64,000 nucleotides of DNA from Aurantiacibacter sp. D1-12 (GTDB lineage Bacteria > Pseudomonadota > Alphaproteobacteria > Sphingomonadales > Sphingomonadaceae): assembly GCF_028858515.1 (NCBI RefSeq), contig NZ_JAPJZJ010000001.1, forward strand, positions 372,001-436,000, in the 5' to 3' direction. This document shows positions 52,390 through 62,800 of this stretch, piece by piece. Below the pieces are notes generated by a model. It made no database searches, was not told the origin of the DNA, and saw only the letters and a list, made by a program, of their open reading frames with translations. A program made the translations under genes and the position numbers. Every line of letters starts with the position of its first letter. Position 1 is the stretch's first letter.

Positions 52390-54729
52390 ATGGAACTTTC
52401 GCCTTCCGCACTGGCACTGCTCGGCCTGCTTCTGGCTGCATGGACGGCGACGGCCGTGTGGTTGGTGGTCAGCTCGCTCCAGCGGTCGCGCGCGGCCAAG
52501 CAGAGCCGGATCACGGTGCGTCGCCTGACGCGGATGATCGACGATTCTCCGGCGATACCGCTGCTGGTGAAAGCGGACGGGAAAATAGAGGGTCCGGACA
52601 GGCTCGCCGCATGGCTTGGCCTTGATGCGCTTCCGGGCTTCCTGAGTGAGCTGGCCGACAGCGAGGGCGGTCTTTCCGAAGGTGATCTCGAACAATTGCG
52701 TGAAGCCGTGCGCCGGACGCAGAAAACCGCTGCACCGTTCCGCATGGTCATAACGCCGCGGAAGTCGGAAAAGAGCCTCGCGTTGCGCGGCCAACTCGCC
52801 AATGCTTCGATTGCCAGCGGCGGTGCTGCGCTGATCTGGTGGTTCGATTTCTCCGAAAGCCAGGGAGAGCTTTCGCACCTGCGTGCCGAAACTGCACGCG
52901 CGCGCAATGACTTTGCGGCGCTTGTAGGGCTGATCGAAGCGGCTCCTATGCCGATGTGGTTCCGCGGGAACGATCTGCGATTGCAACTCGTCAACTCCGC
53001 CTATGTGGATGCAGTCGGTGCGAAGAACGCAGCAGAGGTTGTCGACAAGCAGGTAGAACTGATCGAGCGTGTTGACGGGCTCGATGCGGCGCAGATCGCC
53101 AAACAGGCCAAGGATCAGGATCGCCCCGTCGAACGCATCGTGCAGGCAACAGTCGGCAGCCAAAGGCGGACCCTGCGGGTCAGTGATCTACCGCTCGGTG
53201 TGGAGGGCGTTGCCGGATACGCCATCGACATCGAAGAGCTTGAGGAGCAGGGCCGTTCGTTCCGCGCTTTCCAGGCTGCGCAGCGCAGCATGCTCGATCA
53301 GCTCTCGGTCGGCGTGGCGCAGTTTGATGAGGATCGCCGCCTCACGTTCGCCAATCAGCCGTTCCAGCGGATTTTCGAACTTCCATCGTCTGTGGCAATC
53401 GAGCCCCCGCGGTTCGAGCGTTTTCTCGATATGGCGCGCGACAGATCGCGTCTGCCCGAAGTTCGAGATTTCCCCGAATGGCGGACCGAACTGGCGAGCT
53501 GGTTCGTGGCCGATGCGCCCGAAGAAGACCAGTGGACGCTGCCCGATGGCACGCACCTGCGCATCGTGGCCCAGCCTATGCCCGATGGCGGACTGGTGAT
53601 GGTGGCTGAAGACCGCTCCGAACAGCTCGCCCTTTCCGCCACGCGCGATACGTTGCTGCGGACGCGGACTGCGACTTTCGATTCACTGTTCGAATCGTTG
53701 GCCGTGTTTGCGCCGGACGGACGGATGCAGCTGTGGAACCGCAGTTTCCCGGCGATCTGGGGTCTTCCGGAAGAGTTTTTTGATGAGCATCCGCATGTCG
53801 ACCAATTGCTCGACCGGATTTCGAACCGACTTGCTCGCCCCGCACAGCGCAAGGCCATCGGTGAAGTGGTTATGGCGGCGACGCTGGACCGGAGAGAAAA
53901 AGGCGGCCGCGTCGTGCTGTCGGATGGTCGCACTCTCGAATTCGCAGGCGTTCCGCTGCCCGATGGCAATGGCCTGCTGACCGTAATGGACGTGACCGAT
54001 TCGACGAAGGCGGAACAAGCTCTGCGTGAACGCGCGACCGCGCTGGAAGAGGCGGATGCGGTAAAGACGCGTTTCCTCGCCAACATGTCCTATGAATTCC
54101 GCACTCCGCTCACATCCATCGGCGGGTTTGCAGAGCTGCTGCAATCGGGTGTGGCGGGTGACTTGTCCGATCAGGGCAAGGAATATGTCCACGCGATCCT
54201 TGCCTCGGTGGAGCGGCTTTCCACCCAGATCGAAAGCGTGCTCGACCTCACGCAGAGCGAGGCAGGGCTTCTGCCCATTGCGCGCGAAGACGTCGACCTG
54301 TTCGAATTTACCACCCATCAGGTGCGGAGCCGGGAAGAGGCGATTGACGCCAAGAACATCACGCTCGATTTGCGCGGAGACAAGGGCGCGGGTTCGGTGA
54401 AGGCGGATCGCCGTCAGCTGGGCCGTGCGATTGGCAACCTATTGGATAACGCCATTGCGGCGACACCGCAGGACGGACGAATTCTCGTTGCTCTGTCGCG
54501 TCGCAAGTCGGGCGCGCGTATTGTAATTTCGGACAATGGCGAGGGGATGAAGCCCAGCGAACTCGCGCGGGCAATGGATGGCTATCGCCTCAAGGGCAAG
54601 GACGGGAACGATGGCAAGCGCGGCCTTGGCTTGCCGCTCGCCAGGCAATTGATCGAGGCGCATGGCGGGAGGCTGGAAGTCCAGTCCGAAAAGGGCGCGG
54701 GGACAACCGCAACGGTGCTGCTCCCCTGA
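52390..54729 (+). CDS. divL: DivL-type sensor kinase with Tyr replacing the phospho-accepting His
   Basis: 779 residues. One N-terminal membrane helix (8-28), then several PAS-like domains (about 170-280, 295-405, 425-535), a dimerisation helix and a HATPase domain (N-box NLLDNAIAATP, G1 SDNGEGMKP, G2 GLGLPLARQL). In place of NMSHELRTPL the H-box reads NMSYEFRTPL with Tyr568 at 54091-54093. This, length, and the tsaE/amgK/murU/addAB neighbours match DivL of Caulobacter, which acts through CckA and CtrA in cell-cycle control. It probably senses DivK-P rather than phosphorylates by itself. Confidence 0.9.
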   Translation: MELSPSALALLGLLLAAWTATAVWLVVSSLQRSRAAKQSRITVRRLTRMIDDSPAIPLLVKADGKIEGPDRLAAWLGLDALPGFLSELADSEGGLSEGDLEQLREAVRRTQKTAAPFRMVITPRKSEKSLALRGQLANASIASGGAALIWWFDFSESQGELSHLRAETARARNDFAALVGLIEAAPMPMWFRGNDLRLQLVNSAYVDAVGAKNAAEVVDKQVELIERVDGLDAAQIAKQAKDQDRPVERIVQATVGSQRRTLRVSDLPLGVEGVAGYAIDIEELEEQGRSFRAFQAAQRSMLDQLSVGVAQFDEDRRLTFANQPFQRIFELPSSVAIEPPRFERFLDMARDRSRLPEVRDFPEWRTELASWFVADAPEEDQWTLPDGTHLRIVAQPMPDGGLVMVAEDRSEQLALSATRDTLLRTRTATFDSLFESLAVFAPDGRMQLWNRSFPAIWGLPEEFFDEHPHVDQLLDRISNRLARPAQRKAIGEVVMAATLDRREKGGRVVLSDGRTLEFAGVPLPDGNGLLTVMDVTDSTKAEQALRERATALEEADAVKTRFLANMSYEFRTPLTSIGGFAELLQSGVAGDLSDQGKEYVHAILASVERLSTQIESVLDLTQSEAGLLPIAREDVDLFEFTTHQVRSREEAIDAKNITLDLRGDKGAGSVKADRRQLGRAIGNLLDNAIAATPQDGRILVALSRRKSGARIVISDNGEGMKPSELARAMDGYRLKGKDGNDGKRGLGLPLARQLIEAHGGRLEVQSEKGAGTTATVLLP

Positions 54730-55163
54730 TGATCGATTTGCCAGACCTGGAAGCCATGCATGGCTTTGGCGGACGCATTGCGGAGCAGTTGCGCGTTGGC
54801 GATGTAGTGGCGCTTTCCGGAGGGCTGGGTACTGGTAAGACGACGCTGTCACGCGCGATCCTTCAGGCGCTCGGCCATCAGGGCGAAGTGCCTTCACCAA
54901 CCTTCACCATTATCGAAATGTACGACCATCTCGATCCGCCTGCCGTGCATGCGGACTTCTACCGACTCGAAGACCCGTCAGAGGTAGAGCAGCTGGGGCT
55001 GGACGACTACCGCGAGGGCGCCGTGCTGCTCGCTGAATGGCCCGATCATGCGGGCGGATTCGCGCATGAGGCGGGGTGCCTGCAAATCACGCTCGAAATC
55101 AGTGGGAAGGGTCGTAAGGCGATTGTCGAAGGCGGTGCCGATTGGCTAGGGCGAATGCCATGA
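54729..55163 (+). CDS. tsaE: tRNA threonylcarbamoyladenosine biosynthesis ATPase
   Basis: 144 residues, P-loop GGLGTGKTTLSRAIL and Walker B-like HADFYRLED with the typical SPTFTIIE. It supports TsaB/TsaD in making t6A37 of ANN-decoding tRNAs. The ATG shares a base with the divL stop (TGATG), and its own stop overlaps the amgK ATG (ATGA), so translation is coupled throughout. Confidence 0.96.
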   Translation: MIDLPDLEAMHGFGGRIAEQLRVGDVVALSGGLGTGKTTLSRAILQALGHQGEVPSPTFTIIEMYDHLDPPAVHADFYRLEDPSEVEQLGLDDYREGAVLLAEWPDHAGGFAHEAGCLQITLEISGKGRKAIVEGGADWLGRMP

Positions 55164-56152
55164 GCGAATTTCCCGACGGCATGCACCAGTTCCTCGCTTC
55201 GGCAGGTTGGGACGATGCGCAAATCCACGCAATTCCCGGCGATGCGAGCTTTCGTCGTTACTTCCGTTTGAACCGCGACAGCGGCGAAAGCGCGATGTTG
55301 ATGTACGCACCGCCGCCGGAGGAGGACCCGAAACCCTTCCTTCATGTTGCCAGGTGGCTTTCGGACAATGATATGCGCGCTCCTGCCATCTTTTCCGAAG
55401 ATGCAGCGCAAGGCTGGGTGCTGACCGAGGATTTCGGTGATGACCGGATGAAGGAATGGATCGAGGCCAATCCTACGTGCGAGGTGGGCGCCTATGCATC
55501 CGCGATTGACGCGATCGGTCAGCTGCACCGCCGTGCACCGGGGCCTTTTCCCGCCTATGACATAGCGGTGTACCAGCGGGAGGCGGGCCTACTTACCGAG
55601 TGGTTCTGTCCCGCAGCAAATCTCGACGTGGACGCAGCGAGTTTCCGCGCGGCCTGGGATGCTGTCCTGGCACCCGTGCTTGCAGAACAGCAGCCGGGCG
55701 TGACCGTTCTGCGGGATTATCACGCGGAAAACATCATGATGCTCGACCCTGACGGGGAAGGGCAGGGCGAGCAAGGCATTATCGACTTTCAGGATGCGCT
55801 GGTTGGCCATCCCGCCTACGATCTTGTGTCATTGTTACAGGACGCGCGGCGCGATGTTTCGCCCGAACTGGAAGCGAAGATGCTGGGCCTTTACGAGGCC
55901 GAGATGCAGCCGGACTGGGATGTCGCAGCAAGCTACGCCGTCCTTGGCGCTCAGCGAAATGCCAAGATCGTCGGCATCTTCACCCGGCTATGGAAGCGCG
56001 ACGGTAAGCCGCGCTATCTCGGTATGATCCCGCGCGTCTGGGAGGCGATGGAGCGTGACTTGCAGCATCCCGCGCTCGCTCCTGTCGCACAGTGGTTCGA
56101 TGCCAATATCCCGGGTGAGATACGGGAGAAGAAAGGGGCCGTGCTGGGATGA
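55160..56152 (+). CDS. amgK: Aminoglycoside-phosphotransferase fold sugar kinase (AmgK)
   Basis: 330 residues from the ATG at 55160, overlapping tsaE by 4 bases. Brenner-like DYHAENIMML and the metal-binding DFQDAL are APH-fold motifs. With a MurU-like transferase 4 bases downstream, this is likely the anomeric MurNAc/GlcNAc kinase of the cell-wall recycling route that bypasses MurA and confers fosfomycin tolerance in Pseudomonas. The start at 55142 would overlap tsaE by 22 and has no advantage. Confidence 0.9.
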   Translation: MSEFPDGMHQFLASAGWDDAQIHAIPGDASFRRYFRLNRDSGESAMLMYAPPPEEDPKPFLHVARWLSDNDMRAPAIFSEDAAQGWVLTEDFGDDRMKEWIEANPTCEVGAYASAIDAIGQLHRRAPGPFPAYDIAVYQREAGLLTEWFCPAANLDVDAASFRAAWDAVLAPVLAEQQPGVTVLRDYHAENIMMLDPDGEGQGEQGIIDFQDALVGHPAYDLVSLLQDARRDVSPELEAKMLGLYEAEMQPDWDVAASYAVLGAQRNAKIVGIFTRLWKRDGKPRYLGMIPRVWEAMERDLQHPALAPVAQWFDANIPGEIREKKGAVLG

Positions 56153-56865
56153 GCACTCTCGCGTCAGACACCGCGATGGTCATGGCTGCCGGGATGGGCA
56201 AGCGCATGCGCCCGCTCACCGCCACCCAGCCCAAGCCAATGGTGCGGGTTGCGGGAAAACCGCTGGTCGATCACACGCTGGACCGTCTCGCCAGTGCCGG
56301 GATCACCAAGGCGGTCGTCAATGTCCACTACCTTGCCGAAAGCATTGAAGCGCACCTGAAGTCGAGCAAAGTGCCGGCCATCACCATCTCTGACGAGCGT
56401 GAGCAGCTTCTGGAAACGGGTGGCGGTCTGGTGAAAGCGCAAGACCATCTGCCCGATCCGTTCTTCTGCCTGAATTCCGACAACATCTGGCTGGATGGCC
56501 CGAGCAATTGCTTTGCCGATCTGTCGCACTTCTGGGATGCGGAGAGGATGGACGCTCTCCTGTTGCTGGTGCCGCACAAGGGCGCACACAATTTCCGCGG
56601 CAAGGGCGATTTCCATATCGACGAGAACGGCCGGCTGAAGCGCCGTCAGTCGGGCCGGATTGCGCCCTATATTTACTCGGGTATCCAGCTGGTCGCGAAA
56701 CGCCTGCTGCGTGATGCGCCGGAGGGAAAGTTCTCCACCAATGTGCTGTGGAGCCGCGCGATAGAGGAAGGGCGATTGTTCGGAATCCCCTTCACCGGGC
56801 AATGGTTCGAGGTCGGCACACCCGAAGCCATCGCGCCCACCGAAGCCGCGTTGCGGGATGTCTGA
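56149..56865 (+). CDS. murU: MurNAc-1-phosphate uridylyltransferase (MurU-like)
   Basis: 238 residues of the nucleotidyltransferase fold. MVMAAGMGKRMRPLTATQPKPMVRVAGKPLVDH and the NSDNIWLD metal motif are clear (the first given here as two overlapping motifs of ordinary length). The ATG overlaps amgK by 4 bases. It would convert MurNAc-1-P to UDP-MurNAc. ADP-glucose- or mannose-type transferases are possible, but the AmgK pairing decides. Confidence 0.9.
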   Translation: MSTLASDTAMVMAAGMGKRMRPLTATQPKPMVRVAGKPLVDHTLDRLASAGITKAVVNVHYLAESIEAHLKSSKVPAITISDEREQLLETGGGLVKAQDHLPDPFFCLNSDNIWLDGPSNCFADLSHFWDAERMDALLLLVPHKGAHNFRGKGDFHIDENGRLKRRQSGRIAPYIYSGIQLVAKRLLRDAPEGKFSTNVLWSRAIEEGRLFGIPFTGQWFEVGTPEAIAPTEAALRDV

Positions 56866-59833
56866 GCGGCCCGGTCTCAAGGTCTATTCCATCGCCGCCC
56901 ATCGCGGCTTTGCCGATGCTCTGGTTGCCGGATTGGTGCCGCGATATGCCGAGGAGCATTTCGGCCTCGCACGGCTGACACTGCTCCTGCCAAGCGCCCG
57001 TGCCGCGCGGACCATGTCTGAAGCCTTTGTACGCCATGCCGGAGAGACAGGCAGCAAGGGCCTGCTGATGCCGCGCATGGTTATGGTCGGCGATCTCGAT
57101 CTGGATGAGTCGCTGGGCCCGTTGTTCGATTCGCTGGGTGCGGGCGCATCAATCTCCCCTGCTGCCGATCCCACCCGCAGATGGCTCCGCCTCGCCCAGC
57201 TGATCCGCGAGGTTCAGGGAGACAGGGCTCCGAAAGGCAGCGCGCTGCTGCGTCTGGCGTTTGAAACGGGTCAGGTGATGGACCGCCTGCTGGTCGAAGA
57301 GATCGCGCCCGAGGCCCTGCTGTCCGAGCAGGTGCTTTCAATTTTTGATGAAAAGCTGTCCGAACACTGGCAGTGCAATCTGGTCGATTTTGCGAAACTG
57401 CAGCAATACTGGCTCGCCGATCTTGAGGCGCGTGGCGAACTGGATGCTGCCTCGCGCCGCAACGCGCTGTTCCGAACGGCTGCCAAGCGAATGCGCGACG
57501 ATCCGCCGGCAACGCCCTTCGTCGCGGCAGGTGTCACGAGCGCGGCGCCCGCCTTGGCGAAACTACTGCGGACGGTGAGCGAACTGCCCCAGGGTGCGGT
57601 GATCCTGCCCGATCTCGATCTGGCGATGGGTGCGGAAGTTTGGGAAGAGCTTGGCAGCGCTGGCGATCCAGAGGCGGAAACGCCCTTCGGCAAGGGTGAT
57701 GCCGTCACCCATCCGCAATATCACCTCAAACTGTTGCTCAATCGCATGGGCGTGCGGCGTGACGAGGTCCAGCAATGGCACCGTGCAGGGCTGGGCAAGG
57801 GACCGCCGGAGCGCACGCACGCCATATCCAGCGTCTTCCTGCCACCCGAAGCGAGCAAGGCGTGGGTAGAACTGCCTGCCGAGAAGCGTCGCCTCGCTGG
57901 CGTCCGCCTGATTGAAAGCGCCAATCCAGAAGAAGAGGCCCAGTCGGTCGCACTGCTGGTCCGAGAGGCCCTGCAAGAGTCTGGGAAACGCATCGCTGTT
58001 GTCACACCCGATCGCGGGCTGGCCGGGCGTATCACCCAGCATTTGCGGCGTTGGAACATTGCGGCCGACGATTCTGCTGGTCGTCCCCTATCGCAGACCG
58101 CTGCGGGGCGCGTGCTGTTGCTGCTTGCCGAGGTTGCGGCGGATAAGGCAGCTCCGGTGCCGCTGATTGCTCTGCTGCAGCATCCGTTGGCCGGCGATGG
58201 GGAAGGGCGTGCGGACTGGCTCGAGGCCGCGCGGAAGCTCGAATACAAGATGCGCGGACCACGCAGCGAACCGGGTCTTGCGCCACTGCGCGCGCTCGCT
58301 GCTGAGACCGACATCGCGGAATGGTTCGCCAAGGTTGAGGACATTCTCTCGCCTTTGCTGGAAGAGGTAGAGACGCGCGGCCTGGCTGAATGGCTCGACC
58401 TGCTGGCCGAGGCCGGAGAGGCGCTTTGCAGTGACAGTGTATGGGCACGTGAGGATGGTCGAGCACTTTCCGCGTTCGTTGAGGAATTGCGGCAGCAGGC
58501 ACGCGAAGTTCCAGTAGAGCTGGAGGCGGGAGACCTTCCGCTGGCGTTGCGTGATGCGATGGATCGGGTGGCGGTGCGCCCACCCTATGGCGGCCATCCG
58601 CGCGTGACGATCTACGGCCTGCTCGAAGCGCGCATGACCCGCGCTGATCTGGTGATCTGCGCCGGGCTTAACGAAGGCACCTGGCCGCCAACGCCTTCGG
58701 TCGATCCGCTGCTCGCACCCGCTGTGCTGCGCGCGCTGGGCGTTCCAGGTTCGGATTTCCGCATCGGCCTTGCTGCTCATGACTTGGCCGGAGCATTGGG
58801 CGCGCCCGAGGTGGTCCTCAGCCGTGCCCGGCGCGAGAGCTCGGGCCCTGCGATTGCTTCACGCTTCCTGCTGCGGATCAAGGCGCTGTTGGGAGAGGAA
58901 TTGACCAAGGCCGCGACTGACACGACGACCACCAATCTTGCGCGGGCGATCGATGAGGGGCGCGGGTTCGACCAAACTCCGCATCCGCAACCAAAGCCCA
59001 TGCCCGATGCGGCGCAGCGTCAGCAGGCAATCAGCGTCACCAATCTCGACCGGCTGCGATCCGATCCGTACGAATTCTACGCCAAGAAGATCATGCGTCT
59101 CGCTGAACTGGAGAAGCTCGATGCCGAGCCGGGCGCAGCATGGCAGGGATCGCTCGCGCACAAGATTCTGGAAGACTGGCACGAGCGCGAGGGTTCGCTT
59201 GAGGAACTGGCGGATAAGCACCTCGCCCAGCTTTCCGCGCATCCGTTGCTGCGCGCATTGTGGCAACCGCGATTGCTGAAGGCGCTCGAATGGGTCGAGC
59301 TGGAACTAGCTGCTCAGCCCGGACGCGAACCACTCAAGTGGGAGAAGAAGGGCAGCATTGAGGTCAAAGGCATCACCATTCACGGTGTGGCCGACCGTAT
59401 TGATCGCCTGCCCGATGGTTCGCTCGCGGTGGTTGATTACAAGACGGGTTCCCCGCCCACGGGGAAACAGGTTGAGAACGGCTATGCGTTGCAACTGGGC
59501 ACAATTGGCCTGATCCTGCGCGATGGCGCGTTCGATGGTGTCTCTGGCCTCGCCACTGGCTTTGAGTATTGGTCGCTGGGTAAGAATACCGATAGCCCTA
59601 CCGGATTCGGATATGTGGTCACACCGCTGCTGACCGGAGCCAAACGCACAGGCATCCCGCCCGAGGAATTCCTTCCGCGTGCGGAGACCATGCTCCACGA
59701 TGCACTCGACACGTGGATACTCGGCGATGAACCCTTCACCGCGCGGCCCAATCCCGATGCGCCGGGATACAACACCTATGACCACCTGATGCGGCTTGCC
59801 GAATGGCAGGGGCGTGAGGAGGACAAGGCGTGA
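56858..59833 (+). CDS. addB: AddB subunit of the AddAB helicase-nuclease
   Basis: 991 residues. The alphaproteobacterial type lacks a full Walker A. A C-terminal PD-(D/E)XK nuclease has HKILEDWHERE and LAVVDYKTGSPPTGKQ, with Asp and Lys as catalytic residues. It processes double-strand breaks together with AddA. The start overlaps murU by 8 bases and the stop overlaps addA by 4, so both subunits are made stoichiometrically. Confidence 0.95.
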   Translation: MSERPGLKVYSIAAHRGFADALVAGLVPRYAEEHFGLARLTLLLPSARAARTMSEAFVRHAGETGSKGLLMPRMVMVGDLDLDESLGPLFDSLGAGASISPAADPTRRWLRLAQLIREVQGDRAPKGSALLRLAFETGQVMDRLLVEEIAPEALLSEQVLSIFDEKLSEHWQCNLVDFAKLQQYWLADLEARGELDAASRRNALFRTAAKRMRDDPPATPFVAAGVTSAAPALAKLLRTVSELPQGAVILPDLDLAMGAEVWEELGSAGDPEAETPFGKGDAVTHPQYHLKLLLNRMGVRRDEVQQWHRAGLGKGPPERTHAISSVFLPPEASKAWVELPAEKRRLAGVRLIESANPEEEAQSVALLVREALQESGKRIAVVTPDRGLAGRITQHLRRWNIAADDSAGRPLSQTAAGRVLLLLAEVAADKAAPVPLIALLQHPLAGDGEGRADWLEAARKLEYKMRGPRSEPGLAPLRALAAETDIAEWFAKVEDILSPLLEEVETRGLAEWLDLLAEAGEALCSDSVWAREDGRALSAFVEELRQQAREVPVELEAGDLPLALRDAMDRVAVRPPYGGHPRVTIYGLLEARMTRADLVICAGLNEGTWPPTPSVDPLLAPAVLRALGVPGSDFRIGLAAHDLAGALGAPEVVLSRARRESSGPAIASRFLLRIKALLGEELTKAATDTTTTNLARAIDEGRGFDQTPHPQPKPMPDAAQRQQAISVTNLDRLRSDPYEFYAKKIMRLAELEKLDAEPGAAWQGSLAHKILEDWHEREGSLEELADKHLAQLSAHPLLRALWQPRLLKALEWVELELAAQPGREPLKWEKKGSIEVKGITIHGVADRIDRLPDGSLAVVDYKTGSPPTGKQVENGYALQLGTIGLILRDGAFDGVSGLATGFEYWSLGKNTDSPTGFGYVVTPLLTGAKRTGIPPEEFLPRAETMLHDALDTWILGDEPFTARPNPDAPGYNTYDHLMRLAEWQGREEDKA

Positions 59834-62800
59834 GCGGCAAGGTCTTCGAGCTCAAGGACAACCAGCGCAAGGCAGTCGCACCCGATGACAGCGTGTGGCT
59901 GTCCGCCAGCGCGGGCACGGGCAAGACGCAGGTTCTCTCTGCGCGCGTGCTGCGGCTGCTGCTGACGGACGGCGTGCGGCCTGAAAACATTCTTTGTCTC
60001 ACCTTCACCAAGGCTGGCGCTGCCGAAATGGCGGAACGCGTGAACGAAGTGCTTGCCAACTGGGTGCGCATGCCCGGAGAGGCTTTGGCGAAGCAGCTTG
60101 GTTTTATCGGCGCGGATATGGATCAGGACACGGTGGCGCGCGCGCGATCGCTGTTCGCCAGCGTGCTCGATTGCCCTGGTGGCGGCCTGCGCATCAACAC
60201 GATCCACGCGTTCTCGCAATGGCTGCTCAGCGCCTTTCCCAACGAAGCGGAACTGATCCCCGGTACAAAGGCGATGGAAGACCGCGACCGCGACCTGCTA
60301 GCCGACCGTGTGCTGCGTGAATTGCTGGTAGAATGGCAGGATAGCGATCCGGCTGCGGTGGCGGCGCTTGAGGAGCTCTCTGTTCGCCTCGGGCCCGACC
60401 GAGCGCGCGGCTGGCTGATGCGCTGTGCGGGCGCGCACAAGGCGTGGTTTGGCAAGGGCGCATGGCAGCCGCCAATGGAAGGCCGTGTGCGGCAATTGCT
60501 GGGGGTCGCGCCAGACGCCGATGCTGCAATGCTTTGCAAGGCGTGCGCGGATGGTACTCCGCTGCTTGAAGCGGTGCGGCAGGTGATGTGGGCCTATGAC
60601 GAGTGGGGAGCGGGAAGCGGGCAAAAATTCGCTGCGCAGATCGGTGACTGGCTGCTCGGTTCTCCGGAAGAACGGTTTGGCAGCGCAGCCGACCTTCTCG
60701 GGCAGCTCTACAACGACAAGGGGCTGCTGAAATACCAGTCAAACCTCGAGAAAAAGGTCGATGGTGCGGCGGCCATTGCCGAGAATGCACGGGCCCAGCT
60801 GCAGAGCGTGGCCGAGCAGGCGACGCTGCTCGAATTGGCAGCCGTGCTTACGCCCGCGCTTGAAGTCGGTTACAAGTTCGCGATTGCCTGGGCGGAGGTC
60901 AAGAAACGCGAAGGGTTTGTCGATTTCGACGACCTAATCGCCAAGGCTGCAGAGCTGCTCAAGGACAAGGACCAGTCCGACTGGATACGTTACAAGCTGG
61001 ACCGCGAATTCGACCATATCCTGGTGGATGAGGCGCAGGACACCAACCAGCAGCAATGGGACATCGTCGATGCGCTGGCGGATGATTTCTTCTCTGGTCT
61101 GGGTCAACGCGGGGACCGGCAGCGAACGGTCTTTGTGGTCGGTGATTACAAACAGGCAATTTTCGGGTTTCAGGGCACAAGCCCGCAGAACTTCGCCCAA
61201 GCCCAGCGGCGCTATGCCGAGCTTCTGCATGCACGGCGTGAACAGGCGGAGAAGGCGCGAGCCAATATCACTGCGCGGGATTTGCAGGACCTCGATCTCG
61301 ACCGGTCCTATCGTACCTCGCAGCCGGTGCTCGACTTTGTCGATTCTGTCATCGAGGCGATTGGATATGATAATATCGGCCTCAAGAAGAAGCCCGAGCG
61401 GCACGAAGGCGATGATCGCGCTGGCCTTGTCACCCTCTGGAAGCCCGTTCCCGCGGAAGAAGAGGATGAAGGCGAGGGCGGCGACGATGGAGCCGAACAC
61501 CGCGTCTCGCCGTCCGAGCGACGCATGGCCGACAAGATTGCCGAGCAGGTGAAGCTCTGGCTCGACAAGGGTTTCGCGCTTGAAAAGGGTGAGCGTCGCA
61601 ACGCTAAGCCCGGCGATATCATGATCCTTGTACGTAAGCGCGGCGAGCTGGTGAACCCCATCGTTGCTCGTCTGCATGCTGCCGGGGTCCCTGTTGCGGG
61701 CGTCGACCGACTGCGTTTGGGCGCACCGCTGGCCGTGCAAGACCTGATGGCCGCGCTGCGCTTTGCCGCGCAGCCGCACGATGACCTGTCGCTTGCTGCA
61801 CTGCTTGTTTCACCGATCTTCGGCTGGTCGCAGGAGCAGTTGCTCGAACACGGCTATCGGCCCGCGAAAACCCCGCTGTGGGAGCACTTGCGCAAGAGCA
61901 CGCATGCTGACGTCATGGCGGCGACGGACATGCTCAAAGGCTTGTTGGCCATTGCCGATTACGAGCCACCGCAAGCCATGCTGCACTGGATGCTGGTGGG
62001 GCCGTGGCAGGCGCGCGGAAAGCTGGTCGCACGGCTCGGGCAAGAAGCGAACGATCCGATTGATGAGCTGCTCGGTGCGGCCTTGCAGTTCTCCGCGGCG
62101 CATACACCCAGCTTGCAGGGTTTCATCCGCTGGTTCGACGTTGGCGATGGCGAGCTTAAGCGCGAGGCAGAAGGCAGCGGCGGACTTGTCCGGGTGATGA
62201 CCGTGCACGGCTCCAAAGGCTTGCAGGCTCCCATCGTCATTCTGGCCGACGCATGCAGCGATCCGGACGCTTCACGCGCCTCTGCGCTCGATCTGGAAGA
62301 GGAAGTGCTGGGCGAACGCACAGGGCGCGATATCCCGATCCTTCCACTGTCTAAGTCCAACAAGGTCGGCCCGATTTCGGAAGCCGAGGAGAAAGCAGCT
62401 GCGGAAGAACGCGAGGAGCACTGGCGTTTGCTCTACGTCGCAATGACTCGTGCGGAGGAGGCGCTGTTTATCGGCGGTGCGCTCAACAAACGCAGCAAGA
62501 AGGGGCCCAAACCTGACAGCTGGTACGCGAGAGTGGAACCACTGTTTGGCGACGAATGGGTGGAAGACTCGATCTGGGGCGCGCGGGCTGAGCTTGGCGT
62601 TGCCGCGAAGCCGGTTTTGAGCGCCGAGCAGGGTGCTAGGAAGGCGAGGGTGGAGATTCCAACGTGGGCCTCTACTTCGATAGGCCCCGAGCCGAGGCCA
62701 CCGCGCCCCTTGGCACCATCTTCTGCCGCTGACGAACTGGGTGCCGACCCTCCGCTACCGGCAGCACAGGCTGCCGTTGCCGGGCGCAGGGGCGTGCTGA

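Noticed and set aside
50830-53163. 777-codon open frame on the minus strand across ahcY and divL
   Set aside because: Antisense shadow of two clearly conserved genes; no known domain and a His/Arg-rich, non-protein-like composition.
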